A DNA stretch of 64,000 nucleotides, taken from assembly GCF_026236535.1 (NCBI RefSeq), contig NZ_JAHTMW010000025.1, positions 1 through 64,000 on the forward strand. The letters are read 5' to 3'. Under the pieces are notes generated by a model. It did no database searches. It was not told where the DNA came from and saw only the letters and a program-made list of their open reading frames with translations. Origin of the DNA: Streptomyces sp. SKN60 (GTDB lineage Bacteria > Actinomycetota > Actinomycetes > Streptomycetales > Streptomycetaceae). Of this stretch, positions 8,514 to 17,198 are shown piece by piece (positions within the stretch are counted from its first letter, which is position 1; the number at the start of each line of letters is the position of its first letter). The position numbers and the translations under genes are program-made.

Positions 8514-8642
8514 TCAGCGCGCGGCGACCAGGAACATCCACACCACTAACGCCAGACCGATGACGAGGCCCGCGCGCTGCAGCATCGCCTGCATCTCGCG
8601 CATGTCCTTCGGCGGCTCGTCTTCGGGGTCGGACCAGAGCAT
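8514..8642 (-). CDS. mmpA: Small morphogenic membrane protein MmpA-like
   Basis: A 42-codon gene starts MLWSDPEDEPPKDMREMQAM and continues into one membrane helix of about 18 residues (AGLVIGLALVVWMFLVA), ending in AAR. The acidic, proline-containing head and single C-terminal helix match my recollection of the conserved Streptomyces protein called morphogenic membrane protein MmpA. It lies between maf and the epsilon carboxylase gene, in the same direction. Leu32 is encoded by TTA (bases 8547-8549), the rarest Streptomyces codon, read only by the bldA tRNA. Translation should therefore depend on developmental tRNA supply. Its biochemical role is unknown. Confidence 0.8.
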   Translation of the reverse strand: MLWSDPEDEPPKDMREMQAMLQRAGLVIGLALVVWMFLVAAR

Positions 8643-8784
8643 GTTCCGATCGTGCGGGGCGGGGCCGCCGGGGCGCCTGAGTACGGGTACTCAACCGCTC
8701 CGGTGCCAAAGGACTATTCCAGCTCTTGCGCCAGGCGGGTGCGGTGGAAGCCGGCGGGCGGTGACCCGGTCCGGGCGTACGCCG

Positions 8785-8818
8785 AAGGCCGGATCCCCCG
8801 CACATGGGATCCGGCCTT
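8785..8818. terminator. Terminator downstream of the epsilon subunit gene
   Basis: A perfect 13-base stem, AAGGCCGGATCCC with GGGATCCGGCCTT, encloses an eight-base loop. It lies just beyond the stop of the epsilon subunit gene and separates the pccB-pccE unit from mmpA and maf. Confidence 0.88.
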
Positions 8819-8840
8819 CGCCGTACGAACGCCTCGGTTA

Positions 8841-9053
8841 CTAGACGGGCCAGTAGGACCGCGCCCATGACCGCGGGCCCGGCCGCGGCCGGACGCTGCG
8901 GGCGATGCGGGCCGGGTCGGACCAGCCCTCGGGGAGCTTGGGGCCGTCGCCCGCGGCGGCAGCCGCCGCCGTGGCCGCGGCCCGGGCCTGGACCACCGCC
9001 AGGGCGGCGGCGAGCTCCTCCGGGGTCGGGTTGCCTCGTACGACCTTGATCAC
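8841..9053 (-). CDS. pccE: Acyl-CoA carboxylase epsilon subunit
   Basis: This 70-residue protein has the pattern of actinobacterial epsilon subunits: an N-terminal IKVVRGNPTPEELAAALAVV segment that docks on the beta subunit, an alanine-rich middle, and a tryptophan-rich end (PEGWSDPARI, SWARSYWPV). In S. coelicolor such subunits stabilise and activate the propionyl-CoA carboxylase complex. Translation starts at GTG. It follows pccB by 29 bases in the same direction, so the two are almost certainly one transcript, which ends at the hairpin just downstream. Confidence 0.93.
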   Translation of the reverse strand: MIKVVRGNPTPEELAAALAVVQARAAATAAAAAAGDGPKLPEGWSDPARIARSVRPRPGPRSWARSYWPV

Positions 9054-9082
9054 AACGGCTCCTTGAGGTCTCGGTCCAGGTC

Positions 9083-10687
9083 CTAGAGGGGGATGTTGCC
9101 GTGCTTCTTCGGAGGCAGGGATTCCCGCTTCGTGCGCAGCTGACGCAGCCCCTTCACGATCTGCGGGCGGGTCTCGGACGGCAGGATCACCCCGTCGATG
9201 TAGCCGCGCTCGGCCGCGATGTACGGGTTGAGCAGGGTGTCCTCGTACTCCTGGATGAGCCGGGTGCGCACCGCCTCGATGTCCTCGCCGTTCGCCTCCG
9301 CCTCGGCGAGCGTGCGCCGGTGCAGGATGTTGACCGCGCCCTGCGCGCCCATGACGGCGATCTGCGCGGTCGGCCAGGCCAGGTTGAGGTCGGCGCCCAG
9401 GTGCTTGGAGCCCATGACGTCGTAGGCGCCGCCGAAAGCCTTGCGGGTGATGACCGTGATCAGCGGGACGGTCGCCTCGGCGTACGCGTAGATCAGCTTC
9501 GCGCCGCGCCGGATGATGCCCTCGTGCTCCTGGCCGACGCCCGGCAGGAAGCCCGGCACGTCGACGAAGGTGAGGACCGGGATGTTGAAGGCGTCACAGG
9601 TGCGGACGAAGCGCGCGGCCTTCTCGCTCGCGCCGATGTCGAGGCAACCGGCGAACTGCATCGGCTGGTTGGCGACCACGCCGACCGGGAAGCCCTCGAC
9701 GCGGCCGAAGCCGGTCAGGATGTTCGGCGCGAACAGCGCCTGGGTCTCCAGGAACTCGCCGTCGTCGAGGACGTGCTCGATGACGGTGTGCATGTCGTAC
9801 GGCTGGTTCGCCGAGTCCGGGATCAGCGCGTCGAGCTCGCGGTCCTCGTCCGACGCCTCGGTCTCGGCGACCTCGGGGAAGGCCGGCGGCTCGGACAGGT
9901 TGTTCGAAGGCAGGTAGGACAGCAGGGACTTGACGTACTCGATCGCGTCCTTCTCGTCGCCCGACATGTGGTGGGCCACGCCCGAGGTCGAGTTGTGGGT
10001 GCGCGCGCCGCCCAGCTCCTCGAAGCCGACGTCCTCGCCGGTCACCGTCTTGATGACGTCGGGTCCGGTGATGAACATGTGCGAGGTCTGGTCCACCATC
10101 ACCGTGAAGTCGGTGATCGCGGGCGAGTACACCGCGCCGCCCGCGCACGGGCCGACGATCAGCGAGATCTGCGGGATGACGCCGGAGGCGTGGGTGTTGC
10201 GGCGGAAGATCTCGCCGTACATGCCGAGCGCGCTCACGCCCTCCTGGATGCGGGCGCCACCGGAGTCGTTGATGCCGACGACCGGGCAGCCCGTCTTCAG
10301 GGCGAAGTCCATGACCTTGATGATCTTCTGGCCGTACGTCTCGCCGAGCGCGCCGCCGAAGACGGTGAAGTCCTGCGAGAAGACCGCGACCGGACGCCCG
10401 TCCACGGTGCCGTAGCCGGTCACCACGCCGTCGCCGTACGGCCGGTTCTTCTCCAGGCCGAAGTTGGTCGACCGGTGCCGGGCCAGCTCGTCCAGCTCCA
10501 CGAACGAACCTTCGTCGAGCAGCAGTGCGATCCGCTCCCGCGCGGTCAGCTTCCCCTTCGCGTGCTGCTTCTCCACCGCCCGCTCGGAACCGGCGTGGGT
10601 GGCCTCGCCGATCCGGCGCTGCAGATCCGCGATCTTGCCCGCGGTCGTGTGAATGTCGATCTGGTGGTGCTCTGCCGGCTCGGACAT
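9083..10687 (-). CDS. pccB: Propionyl-CoA carboxylase beta subunit
   Basis: This 534-residue carboxyltransferase moves the carboxyl group from biotin to acyl-CoA, giving methylmalonyl-CoA for polyketides and odd-chain metabolism. Both crotonase-fold halves are visible, with oxyanion-hole segments GGARIQEGVSALG near residue 143 and FGGAYDVMGSKH near 418. The aspartate in GGAYD (about residue 423) corresponds to the position reported as Asp422 in S. coelicolor PccB, which favours propionyl-CoA. Acetyl-CoA-accepting AccB has a different residue there. The gene is divergent from birA and followed by the epsilon subunit. It shares no operon with accA2 but must work with that product. Confidence 0.94.
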   Translation of the reverse strand: MSEPAEHHQIDIHTTAGKIADLQRRIGEATHAGSERAVEKQHAKGKLTARERIALLLDEGSFVELDELARHRSTNFGLEKNRPYGDGVVTGYGTVDGRPVAVFSQDFTVFGGALGETYGQKIIKVMDFALKTGCPVVGINDSGGARIQEGVSALGMYGEIFRRNTHASGVIPQISLIVGPCAGGAVYSPAITDFTVMVDQTSHMFITGPDVIKTVTGEDVGFEELGGARTHNSTSGVAHHMSGDEKDAIEYVKSLLSYLPSNNLSEPPAFPEVAETEASDEDRELDALIPDSANQPYDMHTVIEHVLDDGEFLETQALFAPNILTGFGRVEGFPVGVVANQPMQFAGCLDIGASEKAARFVRTCDAFNIPVLTFVDVPGFLPGVGQEHEGIIRRGAKLIYAYAEATVPLITVITRKAFGGAYDVMGSKHLGADLNLAWPTAQIAVMGAQGAVNILHRRTLAEAEANGEDIEAVRTRLIQEYEDTLLNPYIAAERGYIDGVILPSETRPQIVKGLRQLRTKRESLPPKKHGNIPL

Positions 10688-10763
10688 CGGGATGCGGCTC
10701 CCTGCCTGGTCACGGGGGGTTCGTTGACTACGAATGGGCTACTGCCCTGCTACTGACCCGTAG

Positions 10764-10781
10764 CGTATCGGCGTCGATACG
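10764..10781. promoter_or_regulatory. Inverted repeat between pccB and birA
   Basis: CGTATCG-GCGT-CGATACG has perfect seven-base arms. It lies in the 134-base divergent region between the beta subunit gene and its biotin ligase gene, where it could control both. The regulator is unknown. The ligase lacks a DNA-binding head, so BirA itself is unlikely. Confidence 0.4.
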
Positions 10782-10821
10782 GTTCGGCAGTGCGGCGTTT
10801 GCCACACCTACGCTGGCTTGC

Positions 10822-11673
10822 ATGACGTCCTCCCAAGGCTCCGCGGGACGCTGGTCCGACCTCGACCGGCCCCCTCTGAACGCTCCCGCCCTGCGCCACG
10901 CACTCGTGCTCCCCGGCGGACTGTGGACCTCCCTCGATGTCGTCGAGTCCACCGGTTCCACCAACTCCGACCTCGCCGCCCGCGCCGACGAACTCCCCGA
11001 GGGCGCGGTACTCGTCGCCGAGCAGCAGACCTCCGGACGCGGCCGGCTCGACCGCACCTGGACCGCCCCCGCCCGCTCCGGCATCTTCGTCTCCGTCCTC
11101 CTCAAGCCCGCCGTGCCCGTGCACCGCTGGGGCTGGCTGCCGCTGCTCACCGGAGTCGCCGCCGCGACCGGCCTCGGCAAGGCCGCCGGCGCCACGCTCT
11201 CCCTCAAGTGGCCCAACGACCTCCTGGTGAAGGTCGGCGGAGAGGAACGCAAGACCGGCGGCATCCTCGCCGAGCGGGCCGGCGCCGACGGTGTCGTCGT
11301 CGGCGTCGGCATCAACGTCACCCTCCGTGAGGACGAGCTCCCGGTGCCCGCCGCCGGCTCGCTCCTCCTCGCCGACGCCGTCTCCACCGACCGCGACACC
11401 CTGCTGCGGGCCGTTCTGCGCTCCCTGGAGCAGTGGTACGGCGACTGGGTACGGGCCGACGGCGACCCCGCCGCCTCCGGCCTCCAGCAGGCCTACGAGG
11501 CCGGCTGCGCGACCCTGGGCCGCCGGGTCCGCGCCGACCTGCCCGGCGAGCGGATGCTGGAGGGCGACGCGGTCGGCGTCGACGGCGACGGACGGCTCGT
11601 CGTCGAGACGGAGGGCGGCGGGACGGAGGCCGTCGCGGCCGGCGACATCGTCCATCTGAGGGCCGCCGACTGA
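10822..11673 (+). CDS. birA: Biotin-[acetyl-CoA-carboxylase] ligase
   Basis: This 283-residue enzyme activates biotin with ATP and attaches it to the MKM lysine of the carboxylase alpha subunit. SGRGRLDRTW near residue 75 matches the biotinyl-AMP loop GRGRxGR, KWPNDLLV near 133 is the conserved central motif, and GGILAE and VVVGVGINV follow. A small C-terminal SH3-like domain (VDGDGRLVVE) ends the protein. There is no N-terminal winged helix, so unlike E. coli BirA it should not repress transcription. ATG at 10822 is used. It is divergent from pccB, placing the ligase next to its client genes. Confidence 0.93.
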   Translation: MTSSQGSAGRWSDLDRPPLNAPALRHALVLPGGLWTSLDVVESTGSTNSDLAARADELPEGAVLVAEQQTSGRGRLDRTWTAPARSGIFVSVLLKPAVPVHRWGWLPLLTGVAAATGLGKAAGATLSLKWPNDLLVKVGGEERKTGGILAERAGADGVVVGVGINVTLREDELPVPAAGSLLLADAVSTDRDTLLRAVLRSLEQWYGDWVRADGDPAASGLQQAYEAGCATLGRRVRADLPGERMLEGDAVGVDGDGRLVVETEGGGTEAVAAGDIVHLRAAD

Positions 11674-11687
11674 GCGCTCTTCCACCC

Positions 11688-11723
11688 GAACCGGTCCCGT
11701 ACGTCATGGTGTGGGACCGGTTC
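11688..11723. terminator. Terminator after birA
   Basis: Eleven-base perfect arms, GAACCGGTCCC and GGGACCGGTTC, lie 15 bases after the birA stop with a 14-base loop. A further partial copy of the right arm (GGGGACCGGTTCGGG) follows immediately. Confidence 0.8.
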
Positions 11724-11830
11724 GGGGACCGGTTCGGGCGTGAGCCAGCACACACCTGTCGTATCGTTGAGCGCGATCCACGCGACAGATCGGCAGGACA
11801 AGTGGGCAGGGAACGGGCAGGAGGCGGCCG

Positions 11831-13009
11831 GTGACCGTCGACGACGCGAGCAACGGCGCCGACGACGCGGACAACGGCGCCGGGACCGAGGCCGAAGAGC
11901 CACCCCCCACCCCCACGTACCCCACGCCCCACCATGTCGTCGACCACACGGCCGAGCCGACCGACGACCCCCTCGCGATCCGCCTCGAACAGCTCATCCT
12001 CGGCGCCGACCGCCGCTACACGCCCTTCCAGGCCGCCCGCACCGCCGGCGTCTCGATGGAGCTCGCCTCCCGCTTCTGGCGCGCCATGGGCTTCGCCGAC
12101 ATCGGCCAGGCCAAGGCGCTCACCGAGGCCGACGTCCTCGCACTGCGCCGGCTCGCCGGTCTCGTCGAGGCCGGGCTGCTCAGCGAGCCGATGGCCGTGC
12201 AGGTCGCCCGCTCCACCGGCCAGACCACCGCGCGCCTCGCCGAATGGCAGATCGACTCGTTCCTGGAGGGCCTCACCGATCCGCCCGAGCCCGGCATGAC
12301 CCGCGCCGAGGTCACGTACCCGCTGGTCGAGCTGCTGCTGCCCGAGCTGGAGGAGTTCCTGATCTACGTGTGGCGCCGCCAGCTCGCCGCCGCCACCGGC
12401 CGGGTCGTGCAGGCCGCCGACGACGAGGAGATGGTCGACCGGCGACTCGCCGTCGGCTTCGCCGACCTCGTCGGCTTCACCCGGCTCACCCGCCGCCTGG
12501 AGGAGGAGGAGCTCGGCGAGCTCGTCGAGGCCTTCGAGACCACCTGCGCCGACCTGGTCGCCGCGCACGGCGGCCGGCTCATCAAGACCCTCGGCGACGA
12601 GGTGCTCTACTGCGCCGACGACGCCGGCACGGCCGCCGAGATCGGCCTGCGGCTCATCGAGACCCTCAGCCACGACGAGACCATGCCCGCGCTCCGGGTC
12701 GGCCTGGCCTTCGGCGCGGTCACGACCCGGATGGGCGACGTCTTCGGCACGACCGTGAACCTGGCCAGCCGGCTCACCTCGATAGCGCCCAAGGACGCCG
12801 TCCTGGTCGACAGCTCCCTCGCCGAGGAGCTGACCAGGGCCGGCGCGGCGCCCGTCTCCGAGACGCAGGCGGCGGAGGAGGCCGCCCGCGCCGAGAAGGA
12901 GGGCGACAAGGCGCCCACGTACCGCTTCGCGCTCCAGCCGATGTGGCAGCGGCCGGTGCGTGGACTGGGTGTCGTGGAGCCCTGGCTGCTGAGCCGCCGT
13001 CCGACTTAG
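11831..13009 (+). CDS. cya: Class III adenylate cyclase
   Basis: This 392-residue enzyme makes cAMP from ATP. The C-terminal cyclase domain (about residues 205-345) begins FADLVGFTRLTRRL with the first metal-binding aspartate. It continues through GGRLIKTLGDEVLY with the second, and carries VFGTTVNLASRLTS, which contains the transition-state Asn and Arg. The middle part (about 60-200; RYTPFQAARTAGVSMELASRFWRAMGF is split here only for description) resembles the regulatory domain of mycobacterial Rv1264-type cyclases, which respond to pH. The N-terminal 55 residues are acidic and low-complexity. No membrane helix is seen. In S. coelicolor the corresponding gene supports germination and aerial growth. 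Translation starts at GTG. Confidence 0.92.
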   Translation: MTVDDASNGADDADNGAGTEAEEPPPTPTYPTPHHVVDHTAEPTDDPLAIRLEQLILGADRRYTPFQAARTAGVSMELASRFWRAMGFADIGQAKALTEADVLALRRLAGLVEAGLLSEPMAVQVARSTGQTTARLAEWQIDSFLEGLTDPPEPGMTRAEVTYPLVELLLPELEEFLIYVWRRQLAAATGRVVQAADDEEMVDRRLAVGFADLVGFTRLTRRLEEEELGELVEAFETTCADLVAAHGGRLIKTLGDEVLYCADDAGTAAEIGLRLIETLSHDETMPALRVGLAFGAVTTRMGDVFGTTVNLASRLTSIAPKDAVLVDSSLAEELTRAGAAPVSETQAAEEAARAEKEGDKAPTYRFALQPMWQRPVRGLGVVEPWLLSRRPT

Positions 13010-13027
13010 GATCTGCCGTGAACAGCC

Positions 13028-13043
13028 GTTAACAACCGTTAAC
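13028..13043. promoter_or_regulatory. Two GTTAAC palindromes one helical turn apart
   Basis: GCCGTTAACA and ACCGTTAACA stand in tandem, putting the palindrome GTTAAC at two places exactly ten bases apart. They lie 35-50 bases before the enoyl-CoA hydratase start, among GC-rich DNA where such AT-containing palindromes are scarce. This is a possible operator. Confidence 0.35.
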
Positions 13044-13077
13044 AGGCTTCGACCGGGGACCGGGAGGGTGGACGACG

Positions 13078-13881
13078 ATGTCCGAGCAGTCCGAGGAGCG
13101 TTTCGGTGAGTTCGTGGCGGTACGGAAGGACGAGCGCGGGCACGTCGCCGAGCTCGTCCTGGACCGGCCCAAGGCGATGAACGCGGTCTCCTCGGAGATG
13201 GCCCGCTCCATCGGCGCCGCCTGCGCCGCGCTCGCCGCCGACCCGGCCGTCCGGGTCACGGTCCTCACCTCCTCCAACGACCGGGCCTTCTGCGTCGGCG
13301 CCGACCTCAAGGAGCGCAACTCCTTCAGCGACGCCGAGCTGGTCCGGCAGCGGCCGGTCGCCCGCGCCGCGTACACCGGCGTCCTGGAGCTGCCGATGCC
13401 GACCGTCGCGGCCGTGCACGGCTTCGCGCTCGGCGGGGGTTACGAGCTGGCGCTCGCCTGCGACGTGATCGTGGCGGACGCGAGCACCGTCGTGGGCCTG
13501 CCCGAGGTCTCGGTGGGCGTGATCCCCGGCGGTGGCGGCACCCAGCTGCTGCCGCGCCGGGTGGGCGCGGCCCGGGCCGCCGAGCTGGTCTTCACGGCCC
13601 GCCGGGTGGAGGCCGCCGAGGCCCGTGAGCTGGGCCTCGTGGACCTCGTGGAGCGCGACGCCAAGGCTGCCGCGCTGGAGCTGGCCGCCCGGATCGCGGT
13701 GAACTCGCCGGTCGGCCTGCGCGCCGCCAAGAAGGCCATGCGGCTGGGCCAGGGCCTGGACCTGCGGGCGGGCCTTGAGGTCGAGGACGCGGCCTGGAGG
13801 TCGGTGGCCTTCTCGGGCGACCGGGCGGAGGGCGTCGCGGCGTTCAACGAGAAGCGGAAGCCGGAGTGGCCGGGGGAGTGA
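13078..13881 (+). CDS. Enoyl-CoA hydratase/isomerase family protein
   Basis: This 267-residue protein has the crotonase fold. Oxyanion-hole segments are CVGADLKERN near residue 65 and HGFALGGGYELALACD near 110. The PEVSVGVIPGGGGTQLLPR stretch near 140 holds the region of the second catalytic glutamate. Such enzymes hydrate or isomerise enoyl-CoA esters in beta-oxidation or related routes; the substrate is not evident. A GGGAGGGTGG tract precedes the ATG. It follows cya in the same direction but with palindromes between them, so it may have its own promoter. Confidence 0.9.
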   Translation: MSEQSEERFGEFVAVRKDERGHVAELVLDRPKAMNAVSSEMARSIGAACAALAADPAVRVTVLTSSNDRAFCVGADLKERNSFSDAELVRQRPVARAAYTGVLELPMPTVAAVHGFALGGGYELALACDVIVADASTVVGLPEVSVGVIPGGGGTQLLPRRVGAARAAELVFTARRVEAAEARELGLVDLVERDAKAAALELAARIAVNSPVGLRAAKKAMRLGQGLDLRAGLEVEDAAWRSVAFSGDRAEGVAAFNEKRKPEWPGE

Positions 13882-14029
13882 GCCTCGCGGTTCGCGGTTC
13901 GCGGGTGTGGGCGGGGGCGCCGTTTGTGGGCGCGCCCGTGCGTGTGCAATTGCTCCCGATTTTCACTATATGTAACTTTCCGTGACGTCTCGGAAGGGAA
14001 AACGGATCATTCCTCCCTAAGCTGGAGGA

Positions 14030-15145
14030 ATGGGTGAGGACGTGCGGCTGCGGGCCGTAGTGGCGCTGGCTCAGGCGATGGCGGCGGCGCACACTCCGCG
14101 GGAGTTCTGGCGGGCCGCCGCGCTGGGCGCCTGCGAGGGGCTCGGCGGCAGCTTCGCCGCGCTCTCGGTCTGGGAGCGCGACCACGGCCGGCTGAAGGTC
14201 CTGGTGAACGCCGGGTCGCGGGCGGAGGGCGAGGAGGAGTTCCCCGACGCCGAGACGTACCCGGTGCACCAGTTCCCGGAGATCACCGAGTTCCTGCACG
14301 AGCAGTGGGCGGGCGGCGGCGAGCCCGACGCCTGGGTGGAGACCGCCGACGACCGGGTCCCCACCGGCCGGGTCACCGGCCTGCGGCGGCGCGGGCGCGG
14401 CTGCTGCGTGGTCGCGCCGATCGTGCTGCACGGGCGGGCGTGGGGCGAGCTGTACGTGGCGCGCCCGGCCGGCGCGCAGCCCTTCGACCGCGACGACGCC
14501 GACTTCGCCACCGTCCTCGCCGCCGTCGTGGCGGCCGGCATTGCCCAGGCCGAGCGCCTGGAGGAGGTCCGCAAGCTCGCCTTCACGGACCCGCTGACCG
14601 GCCTCGCCAACCGCCGGGCGGTCGACGCCCGGCTCGACGAGGCGATCGAGCGCTACCGCGAGGACGGCTCCGTCGTGAGCCTCCTCGTCTGCGACCTCAA
14701 CGGCCTCAAGCGCGTCAACGACACCCACGGCCACGCCGTCGGCGACCGCCTGCTGGAACGGTTCGGCTCCGTCCTCTCCCGCTGCGGCGCCATGCTCCCC
14801 GGCGCCCTCGCGGCCCGCCTCGGCGGCGACGAGTTCTGCCTGCTGTCCGTCGGCCCGACGGCCGACGAGGTCGTCGCCGTCGCCGAGGAGCTGTGCGTAC
14901 GGGCCGCCGAGCTGGAGCTCGGCGAGGGCGTCGCCTGCGGCGTCGCCTCCACCGGCGACCCCATCGGCCCCCTCAAGTCCGCCCGCCGCCTCTTCCGCCT
15001 CGCCGACGCCGCCCAGTACCAGGCGAAGGCCGCCCGCTCGGCGAAACCGGTCGTCGCGGGCCGCGACGGCACGGTGATCCGCCTCGCCGACGCCCCGCCG
15101 GGGGCGCGGGACCGGCGGCGGTTCAGGGACGCGCCGCCGCGGTAG
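14030..15145 (+). CDS. GAF-GGDEF diguanylate cyclase
   Basis: This 371-residue protein has an N-terminal GAF sensory domain (about residues 20-170) and a C-terminal GGDEF domain (about 185-345). The catalytic motif is intact: DPLTGLANRRAVD, then CDLNGLKRVNDTHGHAVGD, then RLGGDEF at 264-269. It should therefore make cyclic di-GMP, the messenger that with BldD holds back sporulation in Streptomyces. The product-inhibition site (RxxD, five residues before GGDEF) is absent; the residues there are GALAARL. No EAL domain or membrane helix is present. The upstream region is relatively AT-rich (CACTATATGTAACTTTCC), as for a promoter. Confidence 0.9.
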   Translation: MGEDVRLRAVVALAQAMAAAHTPREFWRAAALGACEGLGGSFAALSVWERDHGRLKVLVNAGSRAEGEEEFPDAETYPVHQFPEITEFLHEQWAGGGEPDAWVETADDRVPTGRVTGLRRRGRGCCVVAPIVLHGRAWGELYVARPAGAQPFDRDDADFATVLAAVVAAGIAQAERLEEVRKLAFTDPLTGLANRRAVDARLDEAIERYREDGSVVSLLVCDLNGLKRVNDTHGHAVGDRLLERFGSVLSRCGAMLPGALAARLGGDEFCLLSVGPTADEVVAVAEELCVRAAELELGEGVACGVASTGDPIGPLKSARRLFRLADAAQYQAKAARSAKPVVAGRDGTVIRLADAPPGARDRRRFRDAPPR

Positions 15146-15671
15146 GGCCTTGGTGGCCGTACGCCGTGTGCGGAGCTGTAGCCGTGCCGGGGCCGCGGTC
15201 GTGCCCGTGGCTGTAGCCGTGCTGTGCCGTGTCGGGGCCTTGCCCGCAGCCGTACCTCCAGCCGTATCCGTAGCCACCTTCACAGCGGTGTCGTAGCCAG
15301 GACCATGCCGTTCGGCGTAGGGGCGGGCGGCGCGGTGGGACGCGGTGTGCCGGGCCCCGCAGACCCGGCGCACGGCCGGGCGGGCATGCGCCCTTCCGCG
15401 CCCTTCCGTACCCGTCACGGACGGCGGGGGCCGGCGACCACGGCGTCCGCGCTCTGCCAGGACCTCGCGCCCAGGCGCGCCGAGGGCGCGCGAGGGGGAG
15501 GGCGGGGTGGCCCTGGCGGGGGTTCCGCCCCTCGTCGGGGCGCGATCCGGGCGGAACGGCCGCCGGGCCGCCGGGTGCGTGCGCCCTTGTCGGCACGAAC
15601 CCGCTCCCTAGCATCGTCCGACACCAAGACCCCGCGTCCGCAGGGTCGGTGACGGTTGATCAGGGGGCTTC
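15146..15671. other. 526-base intergenic region
   Basis: No supported gene is present between the cyclase and the protease. The left half is made of loose repeats of GTAGCCGT and GCCGTG, which on the opposite strand would read as a Gly/Tyr/His-rich low-complexity peptide without a convincing start. The right half is extremely GC-rich. A promoter for the protease is expected near the right end; an AGGGGG ribosome site lies before its ATG. Confidence 0.4.
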
Positions 15672-16901
15672 ATGAAGCATCGTCTCAGACGTTCCCTCGC
15701 TTTCGTGGGAGCGCTGGTCCTGCTGCCCGTCCTGGCGGTCTCCGCCAGCGCCGAGCCGCCCGGGCCGCTGACCGCGGACGCGGTCGCGGCCCTGTCCCCG
15801 GAACGACAGGCCCGAGTGCTCGAACCGCTGCGGCTCGCCGCCGACGCCGCCGCCCAGGCCGGCCAGGGCGACTGGGCGGCGATCTACACCCAGGTCGAGA
15901 TGGCCTCCGACTACCGCTCCGTCAACGTGTACCTGACCGATCCGGGGCAGGGCGCGCGGTTCCTGGCCGCCGCGCACCGGGCGAACCCGAAGGCCGACAC
16001 GCGGCTCATCCACGTCCGTCCCGCCAAGAAGTCCCGCCAGGATCTCAGGAAGGAGATCTCCGCCCTCACCTCCCGTACGGACCTCCCCTTCACCGTCTCC
16101 CTCGCGGGCACCTCGGTGGACGGCGGCACCATCGAACTCGGTGTGGACCAGCCGGACGCGGCCCGGGAGTACTTCGCCTCCCCGTCCGTCGCCCGGCAGC
16201 GCGCGGCCGCCGGGGCCACCCCGGTCCTGGTGCGGCAGGCGCCGCCGGCGGTCCCGGTGAACCGCTGGAACGACACCTCGCCCTTCTACGCGGGGGCCGC
16301 GCTCGGCCCGGCCTCCGGCGACCGCTCGTACTGCACGAGCGGGATTCCCGCCGTCAGCACGTGGGACGGACGTCAGTGGCTGGTCACCGCCGGGCACTGC
16401 TACAACGTCAACGACAACGTCTGGGCCGCCGGCGGCAACTACATCGGCCAGGTGAAGTACAAGAGGCCGGAACTCGACTCGGTCTTCATCGAGACCCCGA
16501 CCTACCGCCGCACCTGGGACGGCCTCGACGCGAACGGCTACAGCCGCTATCTGAACGGCGTGCGCAACGTCGCGGTCGGCGACTTCACCTGCCAGCTGGG
16601 TTACAACTCCAAGGTGGTCTGCAACATCCGCACGGTCTACGCGGGCAACGTCAGCTGGAACGTCAACGGCACCACGGTCTGGGGAAGTTACGGCGTCCCG
16701 CACTACGGCGGCATCGTCGCCCGCGGCGGTGACAGTGGCGGCCCGGTCATCTACATCAACGATCCTGACTCGCGACAGCTCAACGGCATCGTGAGCGTCG
16801 GCTACGGCTGTAACGCGGTGAAGGAGTGCAGCACAGGCATCGGCTGGGTCGACGTCTGGTCCATCTTCAACGGCTTCGCGATCAAGCTGAACCCGTCCTG
16901 A
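15672..16901 (+). CDS. Secreted trypsin-like serine protease (S1 family)
   Basis: This 409-residue protein has a signal peptide (about residues 1-27, ending ASA) and a 170-residue pro-region. The chymotrypsin-fold protease follows. The catalytic triad is visible: His242 in TAGHC, Asp269 in ELDSVF, and Ser355 in GDSGGP. Paired cysteines suggest disulfides (C221/C243, C307/C317, and two near the end). It should act outside the cell on proteins after removal of the pro-region, as for streptogrisin-like enzymes. Substrate preference cannot be read reliably. It is a single gene with its own upstream region. Confidence 0.9.
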   Translation: MKHRLRRSLAFVGALVLLPVLAVSASAEPPGPLTADAVAALSPERQARVLEPLRLAADAAAQAGQGDWAAIYTQVEMASDYRSVNVYLTDPGQGARFLAAAHRANPKADTRLIHVRPAKKSRQDLRKEISALTSRTDLPFTVSLAGTSVDGGTIELGVDQPDAAREYFASPSVARQRAAAGATPVLVRQAPPAVPVNRWNDTSPFYAGAALGPASGDRSYCTSGIPAVSTWDGRQWLVTAGHCYNVNDNVWAAGGNYIGQVKYKRPELDSVFIETPTYRRTWDGLDANGYSRYLNGVRNVAVGDFTCQLGYNSKVVCNIRTVYAGNVSWNVNGTTVWGSYGVPHYGGIVARGGDSGGPVIYINDPDSRQLNGIVSVGYGCNAVKECSTGIGWVDVWSIFNGFAIKLNPS

Positions 16902-17198
16902 CGGGCGGGTGACGGGGGCGACGGGGGGCGCGTCCCCGCGGCCGGGTGACCGGCTGCGGGGACGCGTCGCCGACGGGCCGGAACAGCGTGGCTGGGTCGT
17001 ACGCGCCTTCGCGCTCCCGGGTCGCGGCGAGCCGGGCGGAGATCCCTGGTCCGGCTCCAGGGCCCTGTGCCCGTCCTGGACATCGAGATCGGCCGGCATC
17101 GATGAGCCCCATGGACTCCGCCACGGCCGCCGCGTAGGCCGACGCCTCCTCAGCCGTGATCCACCGCATCTGATTGGTTGTGTCCGTAGGCTTCGCCT

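Noticed and set aside
15146..15671. Leftward frame rich in Gly, Tyr and His
   Set aside because: No start codon with a ribosome site, low complexity arising from GTAGCCGT-like repeats, and extreme GC. It is treated as intergenic.
16902..17198. Leftward 95-codon frame with TREREGAYDPATLFR, reminiscent of the end of BBE-type FAD oxidases
   Set aside because: The similarity is limited to a few residues, no upstream domain or start is present and the remaining part is Arg/Pro-rich. It may be a decayed remnant but the evidence is too thin to list it.
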